Source of the DNA: Chitinophagaceae bacterium
Lineage (GTDB): Bacteria > Bacteroidota > Bacteroidia > Chitinophagales > Chitinophagaceae
Direction: 5' to 3'
Length of the DNA: 64,000 bases
Assembly: GCA_024103425.1 (NCBI GenBank)
Contig: JAGFIS010000039.1
Span: 83,322-147,321 of the forward strand
How positions within the stretch are numbered: position 1 is the stretch's first letter; each line of letters begins with the position of its first letter. Positions 35,137-43,766 of the stretch are shown piece after piece. A program made the translations under genes and the position numbers. The notes beneath the pieces are model-generated. The model saw only the letters and a list, made by a program, of their open reading frames with translations, had not been told where the DNA came from and did no database searches.

Positions 35137-36074
35137 TATTTTAATGAATCAGTAAACGAATTCAGGCATGCAGTGATCCTGCCTTCTGTTTGCTCATCAG
35201 ACAGTTCCTCAGGATAAAAAGTTACACCCAATAATTTTTCATACAGTTCGATGTAACGGTTACTGATGGTTTCAACCCATTTGTCAGTCATTTCAGGAAC
35301 TGATTGTCCTTCTTTGCCCATAAAGTTGTTGGCAACTAACCATTCGCGTACAAATTCTTTACTCAATTGTTTCTGTCGTATCCCCTGTCTTTGATTTTCC
35401 TCGAAGTTATCAGCGTAGAAGTATCGCGAACTGTCAGGGGTATGTACTTCATCGATGATGTAAATGGAATCGCCGGATTTTCCGAATTCGTATTTGGTAT
35501 CGGCAAGAATCAAACCTCTCTTCCGCGCATACTCTTTTCCCCTGCTGAACAAGGCTAAAGCATAAGCTTCCAGTTGTTTGTATTCTGATTCCTGAACGAT
35601 TCCCCGAGCAATAATCTCTTCCCGGCTGATATCTTCATCGTGGCCTTCGGCAGCTTTTGTACTTGGTGTAATGATAGGCTCCGGGAAATAATCATTCTCC
35701 TTCATGCTTTCCGGCAACGCCACGCCGCACAATTCTCTTTTTCCGCTGTTGTAAGTACGCCACGCATGACCAACCAGATTACCTCTAACCACCATCTCCA
35801 CTTTATAAGGAGTGCAGAGCTTTCCAACTGACACATGGGGGGCAGGAGTATCTATCAGCCAGTTCGGGCAAATATCCTCTGTGAGTTTTAACATGAAGGC
35901 TGCAATCTGGTTCAACACCTGGCCTTTATAAGGGATTGGTTTCGGAAGCACCACATCAAATGCTGATATCCGGTTGCTTGTAACCATTACCATATAACGA
36001 TCGTCAATCGTATAGACGTCTCTTACTTTCCCTTTATAAAAACCGGTCTGTCCTTTAAAATGAAATTGAGTCAT
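35136..36074 (-). CDS. purC: phosphoribosylaminoimidazole-succinocarboxamide synthase
   Basis: SAICAR synthetase of purine synthesis, joining CAIR with aspartate using ATP. The start is set at the ATG at 36074 (MTQFHFKGQTGFYKGKVRDVY), because the open frame up to 36140 adds no conserved sequence. The 312 residues have GKVRDVY, TSNRISAFDVVLP, KVEMVVRGNLVGHAWRTY, LADTKYEFG and IIDEVHTPDSSR. This is the longer, eukaryote/Bacteroidota-type PurC (E. coli: 237). It stands alone on the minus strand, convergent with the cytochrome gene. Confidence 0.95.
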   Translation of the reverse strand: MTQFHFKGQTGFYKGKVRDVYTIDDRYMVMVTSNRISAFDVVLPKPIPYKGQVLNQIAAFMLKLTEDICPNWLIDTPAPHVSVGKLCTPYKVEMVVRGNLVGHAWRTYNSGKRELCGVALPESMKENDYFPEPIITPSTKAAEGHDEDISREEIIARGIVQESEYKQLEAYALALFSRGKEYARKRGLILADTKYEFGKSGDSIYIIDEVHTPDSSRYFYADNFEENQRQGIRQKQLSKEFVREWLVANNFMGKEGQSVPEMTDKWVETISNRYIELYEKLLGVTFYPEELSDEQTEGRITACLNSFTDSLK

Positions 36075-36229
36075 ATATAATTTTGAGTGACAAAAGTGCA
36101 AAATATTTAGTTTGAGCAGCGATATTTTCGTGAATCCCAACAGACAATGAGAGAGAAATTTATATCAAAATATTTTTTAAACCCCGATAACAATACTAAA
36201 TTGCTCCTAATTTAAATTAAAAACAGTCT

Positions 36230-38995
36230 ATGAGAAGAGTATTAAAACTAACATTTTTGCTTCCGGCACTTTTGTTTGTTATACCCGCCTTATCACAACA
36301 GGTGATAAAGGGTAAGGTTAATAATGCAGCAACCGGTTTACCGATACCAGCTGTTTCTGTAACCGTAAGTGGAACCGGCGAAGGAACGTTCACAAACGAT
36401 AATGGGGAATTCTCACTTACAGTTAAAGGGACCTTCCCGATCACACTTTTGGTGACCTCAGTTGGATATGAAGGCCATCAGGTCGTAGTGAATTCAGCTT
36501 CAGATTTTGTGACAGTTCAATTAAATACAGCTGCGACTCTCGGTCAGGAAATAGTTGTTTCTGCAACACGTACTGCATCAAAAATCCTGGAATCACCGGT
36601 GACCATTGAACGGTACAGTTCTAAAGAAATTACCAATGCAACTGCGGTATCATACTACGATATGGTGAAAAACCTTAAGGGTGTAGATATGGTAAACGCC
36701 TCTCTTACTTTTTCTTCACCAAGTACACGTGGATTTAACGGAAGTGGTAACCTGAGAATGAACCAGATCGTGGATGGAATGGATAACCAGGCCCCCGGTC
36801 TGAACTTCTCGGTGGGTAGTGTAATCGGTATTACCCAACTGGATGTTGAGAGTGTGGAATTACTGCCCGGTGCATCCTCTGCGCTGTACGGTCCGGGTGG
36901 TATGAACGGTGCTTTAATCATTAACAGTAAGGATCCATTTAAGTATCAGGGATTCTCATTTGACATCAAGCAGGGGATCATGAATATTGATAACCGAAGC
37001 AAAAAAGCATCGCCTTATTATGACTGGACATTCAGATGGGCTAAGAAAGTAAGCGACAAGTTTGCTTTCAAACTGAACGGTCAGCTCATTCAGGCAAAAG
37101 ACTGGGTTGCTGATGATTATCGTAACTATAACAGAACAGGTACACTTGGTTTTGTAAAACCCGGAACCCGTGAAACGGATCCTAACTACGATGGTGTAAA
37201 CGTTTACGGAGACGAGACTACTGCAGATATTATGTCTAATATATTAGCACCGTTAGCTGCTGCGGCTCCGTTCTATGCTCCCTATGTAAATGCAATGCCA
37301 TCCTCTATCCCTGTTTCAAGAACAGGATATTTGGAGAAAGATGTGGTAGATCCGAATACACTGAACGTGAAATTCAGTGGACAACTGAGTTATAAGCTTA
37401 CAAACAATACAGCATTTAACGTAGCAGGTTATTTCGGAACAGGTAATACAGTATATACAGGAAGTGACAGATACTCTCTGTTAAACCTGAAGATTGCTCA
37501 GTACAAAGCTGAATTAGTTAATAAGAACTGGTTTATCAGAGGATGGACAACTCAGGAGAATGCCGGTGAATCATTCAATGCTACTGTTACTACGCGTCTG
37601 TTGAACGAGGCATGGAAACCAAGTGGCGGTACCGGCGGATGGTATTATCAGTATGCAATGGCGTTCCTGAATGCAAAGATTGCAGGCCAGTCTGATATTA
37701 CTGCTCATAATACTGCACGTTCTATTGCTGATATCGGCCGTCCGGCTGAGGGTTCACAAGAGTTTAAGACGCTTCTGGATCAGGTAAGAAGTGTTCCAAT
37801 TTCAAAAGGTGGTGGTTTGTTTGTCGATAAGACTGATTGGTACAACCTGGAAGGACAATACAACCTTTCTGAGTTCACCGGAGAGTTCGCTGATATTCTT
37901 GTGGGTGTAAACTACAAGAGATTTGTGCTGAATTCTGAGGGAACACTGTTTGCAGATTCAACCAAGAAAATTCCTATTAATGAATATGGTGCCTACCTGC
38001 AGGCTACCAAAAAAATGGCTAACGATCACCTGACCATCATTGCAAGTGCACGTTACGATAAGAATGACAACTTCGACGGGCGCTTTACTCCAAGGGTTTC
38101 CTTCGTGATCAAAGTTGCAGAAGACAATAACATCAGGATGTCTTACCAGCAAGCTTACAGGTTTGGTAGTACACAGCAACAGTGGATCAACCTGAGAGTA
38201 GGTGGCGGTACTGCATTGATCGGTGGAGTTCAGGCATTCAGAGATTTCTATCATTTCAATACTAACCCGGTTTACGGAATTGACGATAACCTGTTTGCAG
38301 GTAACCCTACTGTTAAGAACCTTGCTAAGTTCAAGGCAGAAACAGTTAACTCGTTTGAGCTGGGTTATAAAGGTTTGTTAGCTGATAAGAAGCTGTTGAT
38401 TGATATGTATGGGTACTACGGAATATACAGAGACTTTATTACCAGAACACTTGTAGTACAGTCTGTAAGTGGTAGTCCGAGTGTGTTCACTAACCCGGCG
38501 ACTGTAAGGGCTAATATCAACAACCCGGCGCTGGCTACTGTTTTCTCTGTACCCCAGAACCTGACCAGCAAAGTAACTACATATGGATTTGGTATAAGTG
38601 GTACTTATATGTTCCCGAAAAACTTCACACTTGAAGTTCAGGGATCATCAGATCATCTGGATAAAGTTCCTGCAGGATACATAGCAGCATTCAACGCTCC
38701 GAAGTTCAGGGCTGGGGTTGCACTGAGCAACACAGGGTTTGGTTATCAGAACCGCTTTGGATTCAGTCTGAATTACAAGTGGCAGGATGAAGTAGAGTAT
38801 CAAGGAGATTTTGCTTCGGGTATAGTGCCCGCATTCCAGACACTGGATGCTCAACTTAATTATAAATTCCCTGCAGAGAAAGTAATGATAAAAGTGGGTG
38901 GAACTAATATTTTGAATGAGTACTACAGAAACGGTTTTGGTAATGCGACTATTGGCGGACTGTATTATGTAGGTGTAGGGTATAACATCTTTTAA
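36230..38995 (+). CDS. TonB-dependent outer-membrane receptor
   Basis: A 921-residue transporter. The signal peptide is residues 1-22 (ending ALSQ). A carboxypeptidase-regulatory-like beta-sandwich follows (about 25-105: IKGKVNNAATGLPIPAVSVTV, GEFSL, SVGYEG), then the plug domain (about 110-240: EIVVSATRTASKILESPVTIE, LRMNQIVDGMDN, VELLPGASSALYGPGGMNGALII), then the 22-strand barrel to the C-terminal aromatic GLYYVGVGYNIF. The ligand is not deducible. There is no SusD partner; instead a FAS1 lipoprotein gene starts 32 bp downstream and is probably cotranscribed. No sigma/anti-sigma pair is nearby. Confidence 0.93.
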   Translation: MRRVLKLTFLLPALLFVIPALSQQVIKGKVNNAATGLPIPAVSVTVSGTGEGTFTNDNGEFSLTVKGTFPITLLVTSVGYEGHQVVVNSASDFVTVQLNTAATLGQEIVVSATRTASKILESPVTIERYSSKEITNATAVSYYDMVKNLKGVDMVNASLTFSSPSTRGFNGSGNLRMNQIVDGMDNQAPGLNFSVGSVIGITQLDVESVELLPGASSALYGPGGMNGALIINSKDPFKYQGFSFDIKQGIMNIDNRSKKASPYYDWTFRWAKKVSDKFAFKLNGQLIQAKDWVADDYRNYNRTGTLGFVKPGTRETDPNYDGVNVYGDETTADIMSNILAPLAAAAPFYAPYVNAMPSSIPVSRTGYLEKDVVDPNTLNVKFSGQLSYKLTNNTAFNVAGYFGTGNTVYTGSDRYSLLNLKIAQYKAELVNKNWFIRGWTTQENAGESFNATVTTRLLNEAWKPSGGTGGWYYQYAMAFLNAKIAGQSDITAHNTARSIADIGRPAEGSQEFKTLLDQVRSVPISKGGGLFVDKTDWYNLEGQYNLSEFTGEFADILVGVNYKRFVLNSEGTLFADSTKKIPINEYGAYLQATKKMANDHLTIIASARYDKNDNFDGRFTPRVSFVIKVAEDNNIRMSYQQAYRFGSTQQQWINLRVGGGTALIGGVQAFRDFYHFNTNPVYGIDDNLFAGNPTVKNLAKFKAETVNSFELGYKGLLADKKLLIDMYGYYGIYRDFITRTLVVQSVSGSPSVFTNPATVRANINNPALATVFSVPQNLTSKVTTYGFGISGTYMFPKNFTLEVQGSSDHLDKVPAGYIAAFNAPKFRAGVALSNTGFGYQNRFGFSLNYKWQDEVEYQGDFASGIVPAFQTLDAQLNYKFPAEKVMIKVGGTNILNEYYRNGFGNATIGGLYYVGVGYNIF

Positions 38996-39027
38996 TTAAA
39001 AACCTGTTCAACTTTTAAATAGATAAT

Positions 39028-40260
39028 ATGAAGAACAATAAAATGAGTTTACGGCTAAAATTGGTTGCAGTGGCAGCAATAGCCTTTTCGTTTACATTCA
39101 GCTCATGCAATAAGGCACTTGAAACTCCCGAGCCAATAAAGACTCCGGAATTGAATTCGGGAGCTTCTCAAAGTATAGGTTCTAAGATCGAGAGTGATGC
39201 CAATTACAGCATCTATCTGGCCGCGGTAAAAAGAGTGCCGGGTATGCTCGATAAGCTGAAGGATAAGAATAACATTTTTACTGCCTTTATTCCGGATAAC
39301 GCGGGATTCCAGGCTTCGGGAATACCCTCTGCAGCTGTAATCAATGCGATGCCTGTTCAGACAGTGGGTGCTATCGTTCAGTATTCCCTTTTACCGGGGC
39401 AACAACACTCGTCCGGCGAATTTGAAAGCTTCCCGAATACTCAGTACCCGACCAGTTTGAATATTCCTTTACCTCCGGGTGCATTACCTGTACCTCTTCA
39501 GATGAGTATTTTTCCGCGCAAAACATCTGCAGGATTTTATGCGAACAACATCCCTGTAAAAACTGCTGATGAGAGATATACTAACGGTACGATCCACAAA
39601 ATGGCAGCACTGGTTGCTCCTCCATCTCAACTGCTGAGCGATGCAATCGCCGCTAACGACGACCTGGTTTATTTCAGAAATGCAATTCAATATGCTGATG
39701 CCGGTGCCACCGGAACATCAAGCCTTGCTTATCTGTTGGGATATCCGGTTATGAATATGACTGTCTTTGCACCAAGCAACGGCGCTTTCCAACAATTGAT
39801 TTACGGATTGGCTTACTCTTATTTCATTAGCCTGGGATTTTCTCCTGCTGAAGCTGACGGTAATGCCACTGCCCTGGCCTCAGATCCGAATGTATTCTTC
39901 ATCCCGGGTTTCAGCACACTGGCCTCTCCTGCTACGGTTAAAGGTATCCTGGCTTATCACTTCCTGGCTTCACAGGCAACAGGATATCAGCCAATGCAAA
40001 GAGTATTCAGCAACAACTTCTCTGCTACTCCTTCGTTCTATCCGACTCTTGTGAACGGTAGTGTTTCAGCACATCCGGGAGTTCTTGTTGCACCTACTTT
40101 CACAGGTCCGATGGTGTCTTCTTTGAAGGTTACAGGAATGGGTACCTTCCCGCCGGGTGGTGCACCCTACTCCGGTACTGCGGCAAATGCTACATCTCTT
40201 GATCAGAATTGTGTGAACGGAGTATATTATGTAATTGACAGAATCCTGTTGCCGCAATAA
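39028..40260 (+). CDS. fasciclin (FAS1) domain lipoprotein
   Basis: A 410-residue exported lipoprotein (SSC lipobox, Cys about 27, after a hydrophobic segment AVAAIAFSFTF). Two FAS1 domains are visible: about residues 50-190 (YLAAVKRVPGML, NIFTAFIPDNAGFQA, TVGAIVQYSLLPGQ) and about 205-408 (YFRNAIQYADAG, MTVFAPSNGAFQQLI, VKGILAYHFLASQ, ending GVYYVIDRILLPQ). FAS1 domains mediate adhesion or ligand binding. The gene follows a TonB receptor by 32 bp and ends with a strong terminator. This suggests a receptor-lipoprotein pair at the cell surface analogous in layout, though not in sequence, to SusC/SusD. Confidence 0.87.
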   Translation: MKNNKMSLRLKLVAVAAIAFSFTFSSCNKALETPEPIKTPELNSGASQSIGSKIESDANYSIYLAAVKRVPGMLDKLKDKNNIFTAFIPDNAGFQASGIPSAAVINAMPVQTVGAIVQYSLLPGQQHSSGEFESFPNTQYPTSLNIPLPPGALPVPLQMSIFPRKTSAGFYANNIPVKTADERYTNGTIHKMAALVAPPSQLLSDAIAANDDLVYFRNAIQYADAGATGTSSLAYLLGYPVMNMTVFAPSNGAFQQLIYGLAYSYFISLGFSPAEADGNATALASDPNVFFIPGFSTLASPATVKGILAYHFLASQATGYQPMQRVFSNNFSATPSFYPTLVNGSVSAHPGVLVAPTFTGPMVSSLKVTGMGTFPPGGAPYSGTAANATSLDQNCVNGVYYVIDRILLPQ

Positions 40261-40282
40261 CAGGTCAAACTGATAAAATAAG

Positions 40283-40319
40283 AAACAGCCACGTTTTTGA
40301 AAGTGTGGCTGTTTTTTTT
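40283..40319 (+). terminator. terminator of the TonB receptor-FAS1 operon
   Basis: A 10-bp perfect stem, AAACAGCCAC (40283-40292) with GTGGCTGTTT (40305-40314), has a 12-nt loop and an eight-T run (40312-40319). It lies between convergent genes, 22 bp after the FAS1 stop. Confidence 0.88.
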
Positions 40320-40344
40320 GGGATAAGTTTTTTATCTCTGGTGA

Positions 40345-41445
40345 TCAGACATTAAATCTGAAGTGCATCACATCACCGTCTTGTACTACATATTCTTTTC
40401 CTTCAATACGCAACTTTCCGTTTTCACGACAGGCAGCTTCAGACCCGTAGGTGACGAAATCATCATAAGAGATAACTTCAGCCTTGATGAATCCTTTTTC
40501 AAAATCGGTGTGGATAACTCCCGCTGCCTGGGGGGCTTTCCACCCTTTATGGATAGTCCAGGCCCGTACCTCCTGTATGCCTGCAGTGAAGTAGGTGGAG
40601 AGGCTAAGTAAGTTGTAAGTTGAATGGATGAGGCGGTCGAGAGCAGGTTCTTTCATGTTGTATTCGTCCATAAACATTTGCTTTTCTTCCGGGTCTTCAA
40701 ACTCTGCGATTTGAGCCTCGATATTGTTGGACATTACGATAAGCTCGGCTCCCTCCTTTGCTGCTCCTTCAGCCAGTCTCTCTGAAAATTTGTTTCCCGT
40801 GTGCATTGAAGCCTCTTCCACATTGGCTACGTACAATACGGATTTGCTTGTAAGAAAGAAGTTTGAATTCAGAATTTCTTTTTCTTCTTTATTCAATTCC
40901 AACTGGTTGAGATTTTTGCCCTCACTCAGGTGATCTTTAGCTTTAACCAATACATCGTATTCGGCTTTAAGCTTGGCATCACCCGATTTTACCATCTTCT
41001 CTATTTTTGAGAGCTTCTTCTCAATACTCTCCAAATCTTTCAGTTGTAATTCTGTTTCTATGATTTCTTTGTCCGAAATCGGATCAATCGGCCCTTCATC
41101 GCGCAAGATATTTTCATCTTCGAAACAACGAATCACGTGAATAATAGCATCAACCTCTCTGATGTTCGCAAGAAACTTGTTGCCGAGTCCTTCTCCTTTG
41201 CTTGCACCGCGAACAAGGCCTGCAATATCTACTATCTCAATTTGGGTCGGTACAATCCTCTCAGGCTTAACTAATTCTGCCAGTTTGTTCAATCTGGGGT
41301 CCGGAACATTCACGAGCCCGACATTGGGCTCAATAGTGCAGAAACGGTAATTACTTGCCTGAGCTTTTGCACTATTACTGACTGCATTAAATAAAGTTGA
41401 TTTCCCTACGTTTGGCAACCCTACAATACCAGCTTTCAAAGCCAT
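40345..41445 (-). CDS. ychF: redox-responsive ATPase YchF/Ola1
   Basis: A 366-residue P-loop protein of the Obg/YchF family that prefers ATP over GTP. Walker A is GLPNVGKST (near residue 9) and the switch region contains DIAGLVRGASKGEGLGNKF. The usual NKxD is replaced by NVEE (YVANVEEAS), the mark of the ATP-specific subfamily. A coiled-coil section (about 130-205) and a C-terminal TGS domain (to MHFRFNV) complete it. It is known to associate with ribosomes. Length normal; a single gene, convergent with the FAS1 gene. Confidence 0.96.
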   Translation of the reverse strand: MALKAGIVGLPNVGKSTLFNAVSNSAKAQASNYRFCTIEPNVGLVNVPDPRLNKLAELVKPERIVPTQIEIVDIAGLVRGASKGEGLGNKFLANIREVDAIIHVIRCFEDENILRDEGPIDPISDKEIIETELQLKDLESIEKKLSKIEKMVKSGDAKLKAEYDVLVKAKDHLSEGKNLNQLELNKEEKEILNSNFFLTSKSVLYVANVEEASMHTGNKFSERLAEGAAKEGAELIVMSNNIEAQIAEFEDPEEKQMFMDEYNMKEPALDRLIHSTYNLLSLSTYFTAGIQEVRAWTIHKGWKAPQAAGVIHTDFEKGFIKAEVISYDDFVTYGSEAACRENGKLRIEGKEYVVQDGDVMHFRFNV

Positions 41446-41536
41446 AAGATGTGATTTTTAATATTTGCTTCCTGAAAAAGTTTGCAAATATACCACCTTA
41501 TTCTTTGAGCGTGAAAAGCCGGGTATTTGGTCAGTT

Positions 41537-42799
41537 TTAGGGAGACTTATAAATCACACCGTCTTTCATAATGAAGATCGAATTCCTGACATCTGAAATA
41601 TCTTTTGCAGGGTCTCCTTCTACCGCAATGAGATCGGCCAATAGTCCTTTTTTAATCCTGCCAATCCTGTCGCCCCATTCAAAAACATCAGCATTTACTG
41701 ATGTGGCAGACTTCAGCACGTCAATAGGTTGCATTCCGTACTCGACCATCATTTCCATTTCACGGGCATTATCTCCATGGGGAAAAACGCCCACATCACC
41801 ACCCATTATGATTGTCACTCCTGAGCGAAGTGCTGCGGCAAAGGTTTTTTTCTTATTAACAATGCGTTGAGGTTCAGGTTCAATCCCTTTTTTCCATCCG
41901 TTGTATTGAGTAATAGCATCACCGGCAGCGAGGGTAGGGCAAAAGGCAATATTATTCTCCTTCATAGCTCTGAAGATTTCTTCAGTACCATCATCGCCAT
42001 GTTCTATTGAATGTACGCCCGCTCTAATGGATCTTATCATGCCCTCTTGAGTTGCACTGTGCACAACAACCTGTCTGCCTCCGCTTTTTGCGATACCTAC
42101 TGCAGTAGCAAGCTCTTCAGCTGAAAAGGTAGCCGCTGCTTTACCGCCGAGTCCCCAGCGATAGTCTGCGTAAATTTTAACTACGTCGGCACCCTTGGCT
42201 ATTTGAGTTCGAACTTCGTTTGCCATTTCTTCTTTGTTAGCCACTTCCGCCGCTCCCTTTGGATAATCGACATCGGGGTTATCGGATTTTACCCCATATG
42301 AACCTTTTGCCACAATTGCTTTGGTAGCAATAATCATTCTCGGTCCGGGAATCACTCCTTTTTCTATAGCTGATTTCAGGCCTGCATCATCGTACATGGC
42401 TCCTTCAGTGCCCAGATCGCGAACAGTGGTGAAACCCGCCATGAGTGTCGCTTTAGCGTGGTTGACCGCTCTGGCCGTTCTCTCTGCACGACTTTCTTTA
42501 AGAACCTGATCATTCCAGCTTGTTTCGCTGTAAGGGTGCAGGTAGAGATGAGAGTGCCCTTCAATGAGCCCGGGTAACAACGTTGTCCCTTTCAAATCCA
42601 GAACTTTTGTACCCGCAGGCAGTTTGAAGGTCATCGGTCCGGCTTCTGCGATCTTGTTTCCTTTTACGAGTACCACCCAGTCTGTGTGTATAATTTCCCC
42701 GTCGAAAACTTTTGAAGGCTTCAGGAGGTAGTAGTCGTTTGATTGAGCCGAAATAGATTCTGCAGCAAATGCAGTAAAGAGAATCAGTAAATATTTCAT
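41537..42799 (-). CDS. secreted amidohydrolase (imidazolonepropionase/Xaa-Pro dipeptidase-like)
   Basis: The start is set at the ATG at 42799 because a signal peptide (MKYLLILFTAFAAESISAQ) begins there; the open frame continues to 42913 over the end of the SDR gene. The 420 residues show a metal-dependent amidohydrolase barrel: GLIEGHSHLY (HxH metal ligands), a candidate metal lysine in VVKIYADYR, VVHSAT and HSIEHG histidines, and GGDVG (catalytic Asp). This subgroup includes exported dipeptidases and related hydrolases; the substrate is unknown. The gene lies 41 bp after the SDR gene on the same strand. Confidence 0.87.
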   Translation of the reverse strand: MKYLLILFTAFAAESISAQSNDYYLLKPSKVFDGEIIHTDWVVLVKGNKIAEAGPMTFKLPAGTKVLDLKGTTLLPGLIEGHSHLYLHPYSETSWNDQVLKESRAERTARAVNHAKATLMAGFTTVRDLGTEGAMYDDAGLKSAIEKGVIPGPRMIIATKAIVAKGSYGVKSDNPDVDYPKGAAEVANKEEMANEVRTQIAKGADVVKIYADYRWGLGGKAAATFSAEELATAVGIAKSGGRQVVVHSATQEGMIRSIRAGVHSIEHGDDGTEEIFRAMKENNIAFCPTLAAGDAITQYNGWKKGIEPEPQRIVNKKKTFAAALRSGVTIIMGGDVGVFPHGDNAREMEMMVEYGMQPIDVLKSATSVNADVFEWGDRIGRIKKGLLADLIAVEGDPAKDISDVRNSIFIMKDGVIYKSP

Positions 42800-42840
42800 G
42801 GCAGAAAGGTAAGAATTCCTGAAAATTCTTCCTTTGGAGG

Positions 42841-43629
42841 TTATAGACAAAGAAGCCTTCCTCCATCGACAGGAATATTGACTCCTGAAATATATCCCGC
42901 AGACGGCGAGCAAAGAAATGCAACTACCGCTCCGAAATCAGCCGGGTCACCGACCCTTCTGAGGGGTATACTGTTTACCATTGCCTGTTCAAGTTCTTCA
43001 ATTGTTTTACCTGTTTTTTGTGAAGATGAGATCATCAGTTCATCATAGCGTGCTGTGCGGGTGTAGCCGGGAAGCACGTTATTAACGGTGATTCCGAACG
43101 GGCCCACCTCAGAAGCAAGTGTCTTCGACCAGCTTGCCATTGCACCGCGGGTAGTATTAGAAACGGCCAATCCTGCTATCGGTTGTTTTACTGATACCGA
43201 TATGATATTGATGATTCTGCCATAACCTGCTTCTTTCATAAAAGGAACAAGAGCCTTGACAAGGATATGACTACAGATGAGGTGGCGGTTGATGGCCTCT
43301 ATAAATTCAGATTCGTCTGCATCCATTAAAGCACCTCCTTTCGGACCGCCGGAGTTGTTGATGAGGATTTCAACAGAGGTTTTTCTCTCAAGAAATTTTT
43401 CAATAACTGACTTTACCTGATCGGGATGATTAAAATCTGCAACAAGATAATCGTGTTTTTGACCTCGGGATGTATCCAGAAGCGTCAAAGCCTTTTTTAA
43501 TTTTTCTTCATTTCTCGCAAACAGAATTACATTAGCGCCGAGCATTGCTATTTCTTTGGCACTCTCAAGCCCAAGCCCTTGTGAGCTTCCGCAGACGATT
43601 GCTGTTTTACCTTTCAGGTTAAGATTCAT
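42841..43629 (-). CDS. short-chain dehydrogenase-like protein lacking the usual Tyr/Lys
   Basis: A 262-residue Rossmann-fold SDR. Cofactor motifs are intact: GSSQGLG (14-20), ADFN (64-67), NNSGG (91-95). The catalytic Ser144 is present, but 13 residues on, where Tyr is expected, there is Ser157, and Arg161 replaces Lys (VSNTTRGAM). The C-terminus is normal (SGVNIPVDGGRL). A recognised subgroup of FabG-like proteins shows the same SNxxR pattern, so this is a family variant rather than damage. It may have altered chemistry or bind NAD(P) without classical reduction. It precedes the amidohydrolase gene by 41 bp. Confidence 0.85.
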   Translation of the reverse strand: MNLNLKGKTAIVCGSSQGLGLESAKEIAMLGANVILFARNEEKLKKALTLLDTSRGQKHDYLVADFNHPDQVKSVIEKFLERKTSVEILINNSGGPKGGALMDADESEFIEAINRHLICSHILVKALVPFMKEAGYGRIINIISVSVKQPIAGLAVSNTTRGAMASWSKTLASEVGPFGITVNNVLPGYTRTARYDELMISSSQKTGKTIEELEQAMVNSIPLRRVGDPADFGAVVAFLCSPSAGYISGVNIPVDGGRLLCL

Positions 43630-43662
43630 TTTTTTTAATATTTTTACCAGAAGTTATTCTTA

Positions 43663-43723
43663 TTATTGAAGCGAAGCAACGATCCGTACAGTACATTTTC
43701 AGATTGCGAAAACGCTTCAATAA
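43663..43723. repeat. 11-bp perfect inverted repeat between the SDR and parE genes
   Basis: TTATTGAAGCG (43663-43673) and CGCTTCAATAA (43713-43723) are perfect reverse complements separated by 39 bp, in the 137-bp divergent spacer. The right arm ends 43 bp before the parE ATG. It could be an operator or a long-loop hairpin. There is no T-run in either direction, so it is not an intrinsic terminator. Confidence 0.6.
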
Positions 43724-43766
43724 ATTGATTTATATTTCTTTCTTTTGCGACAAAATTAAAGTTTGA

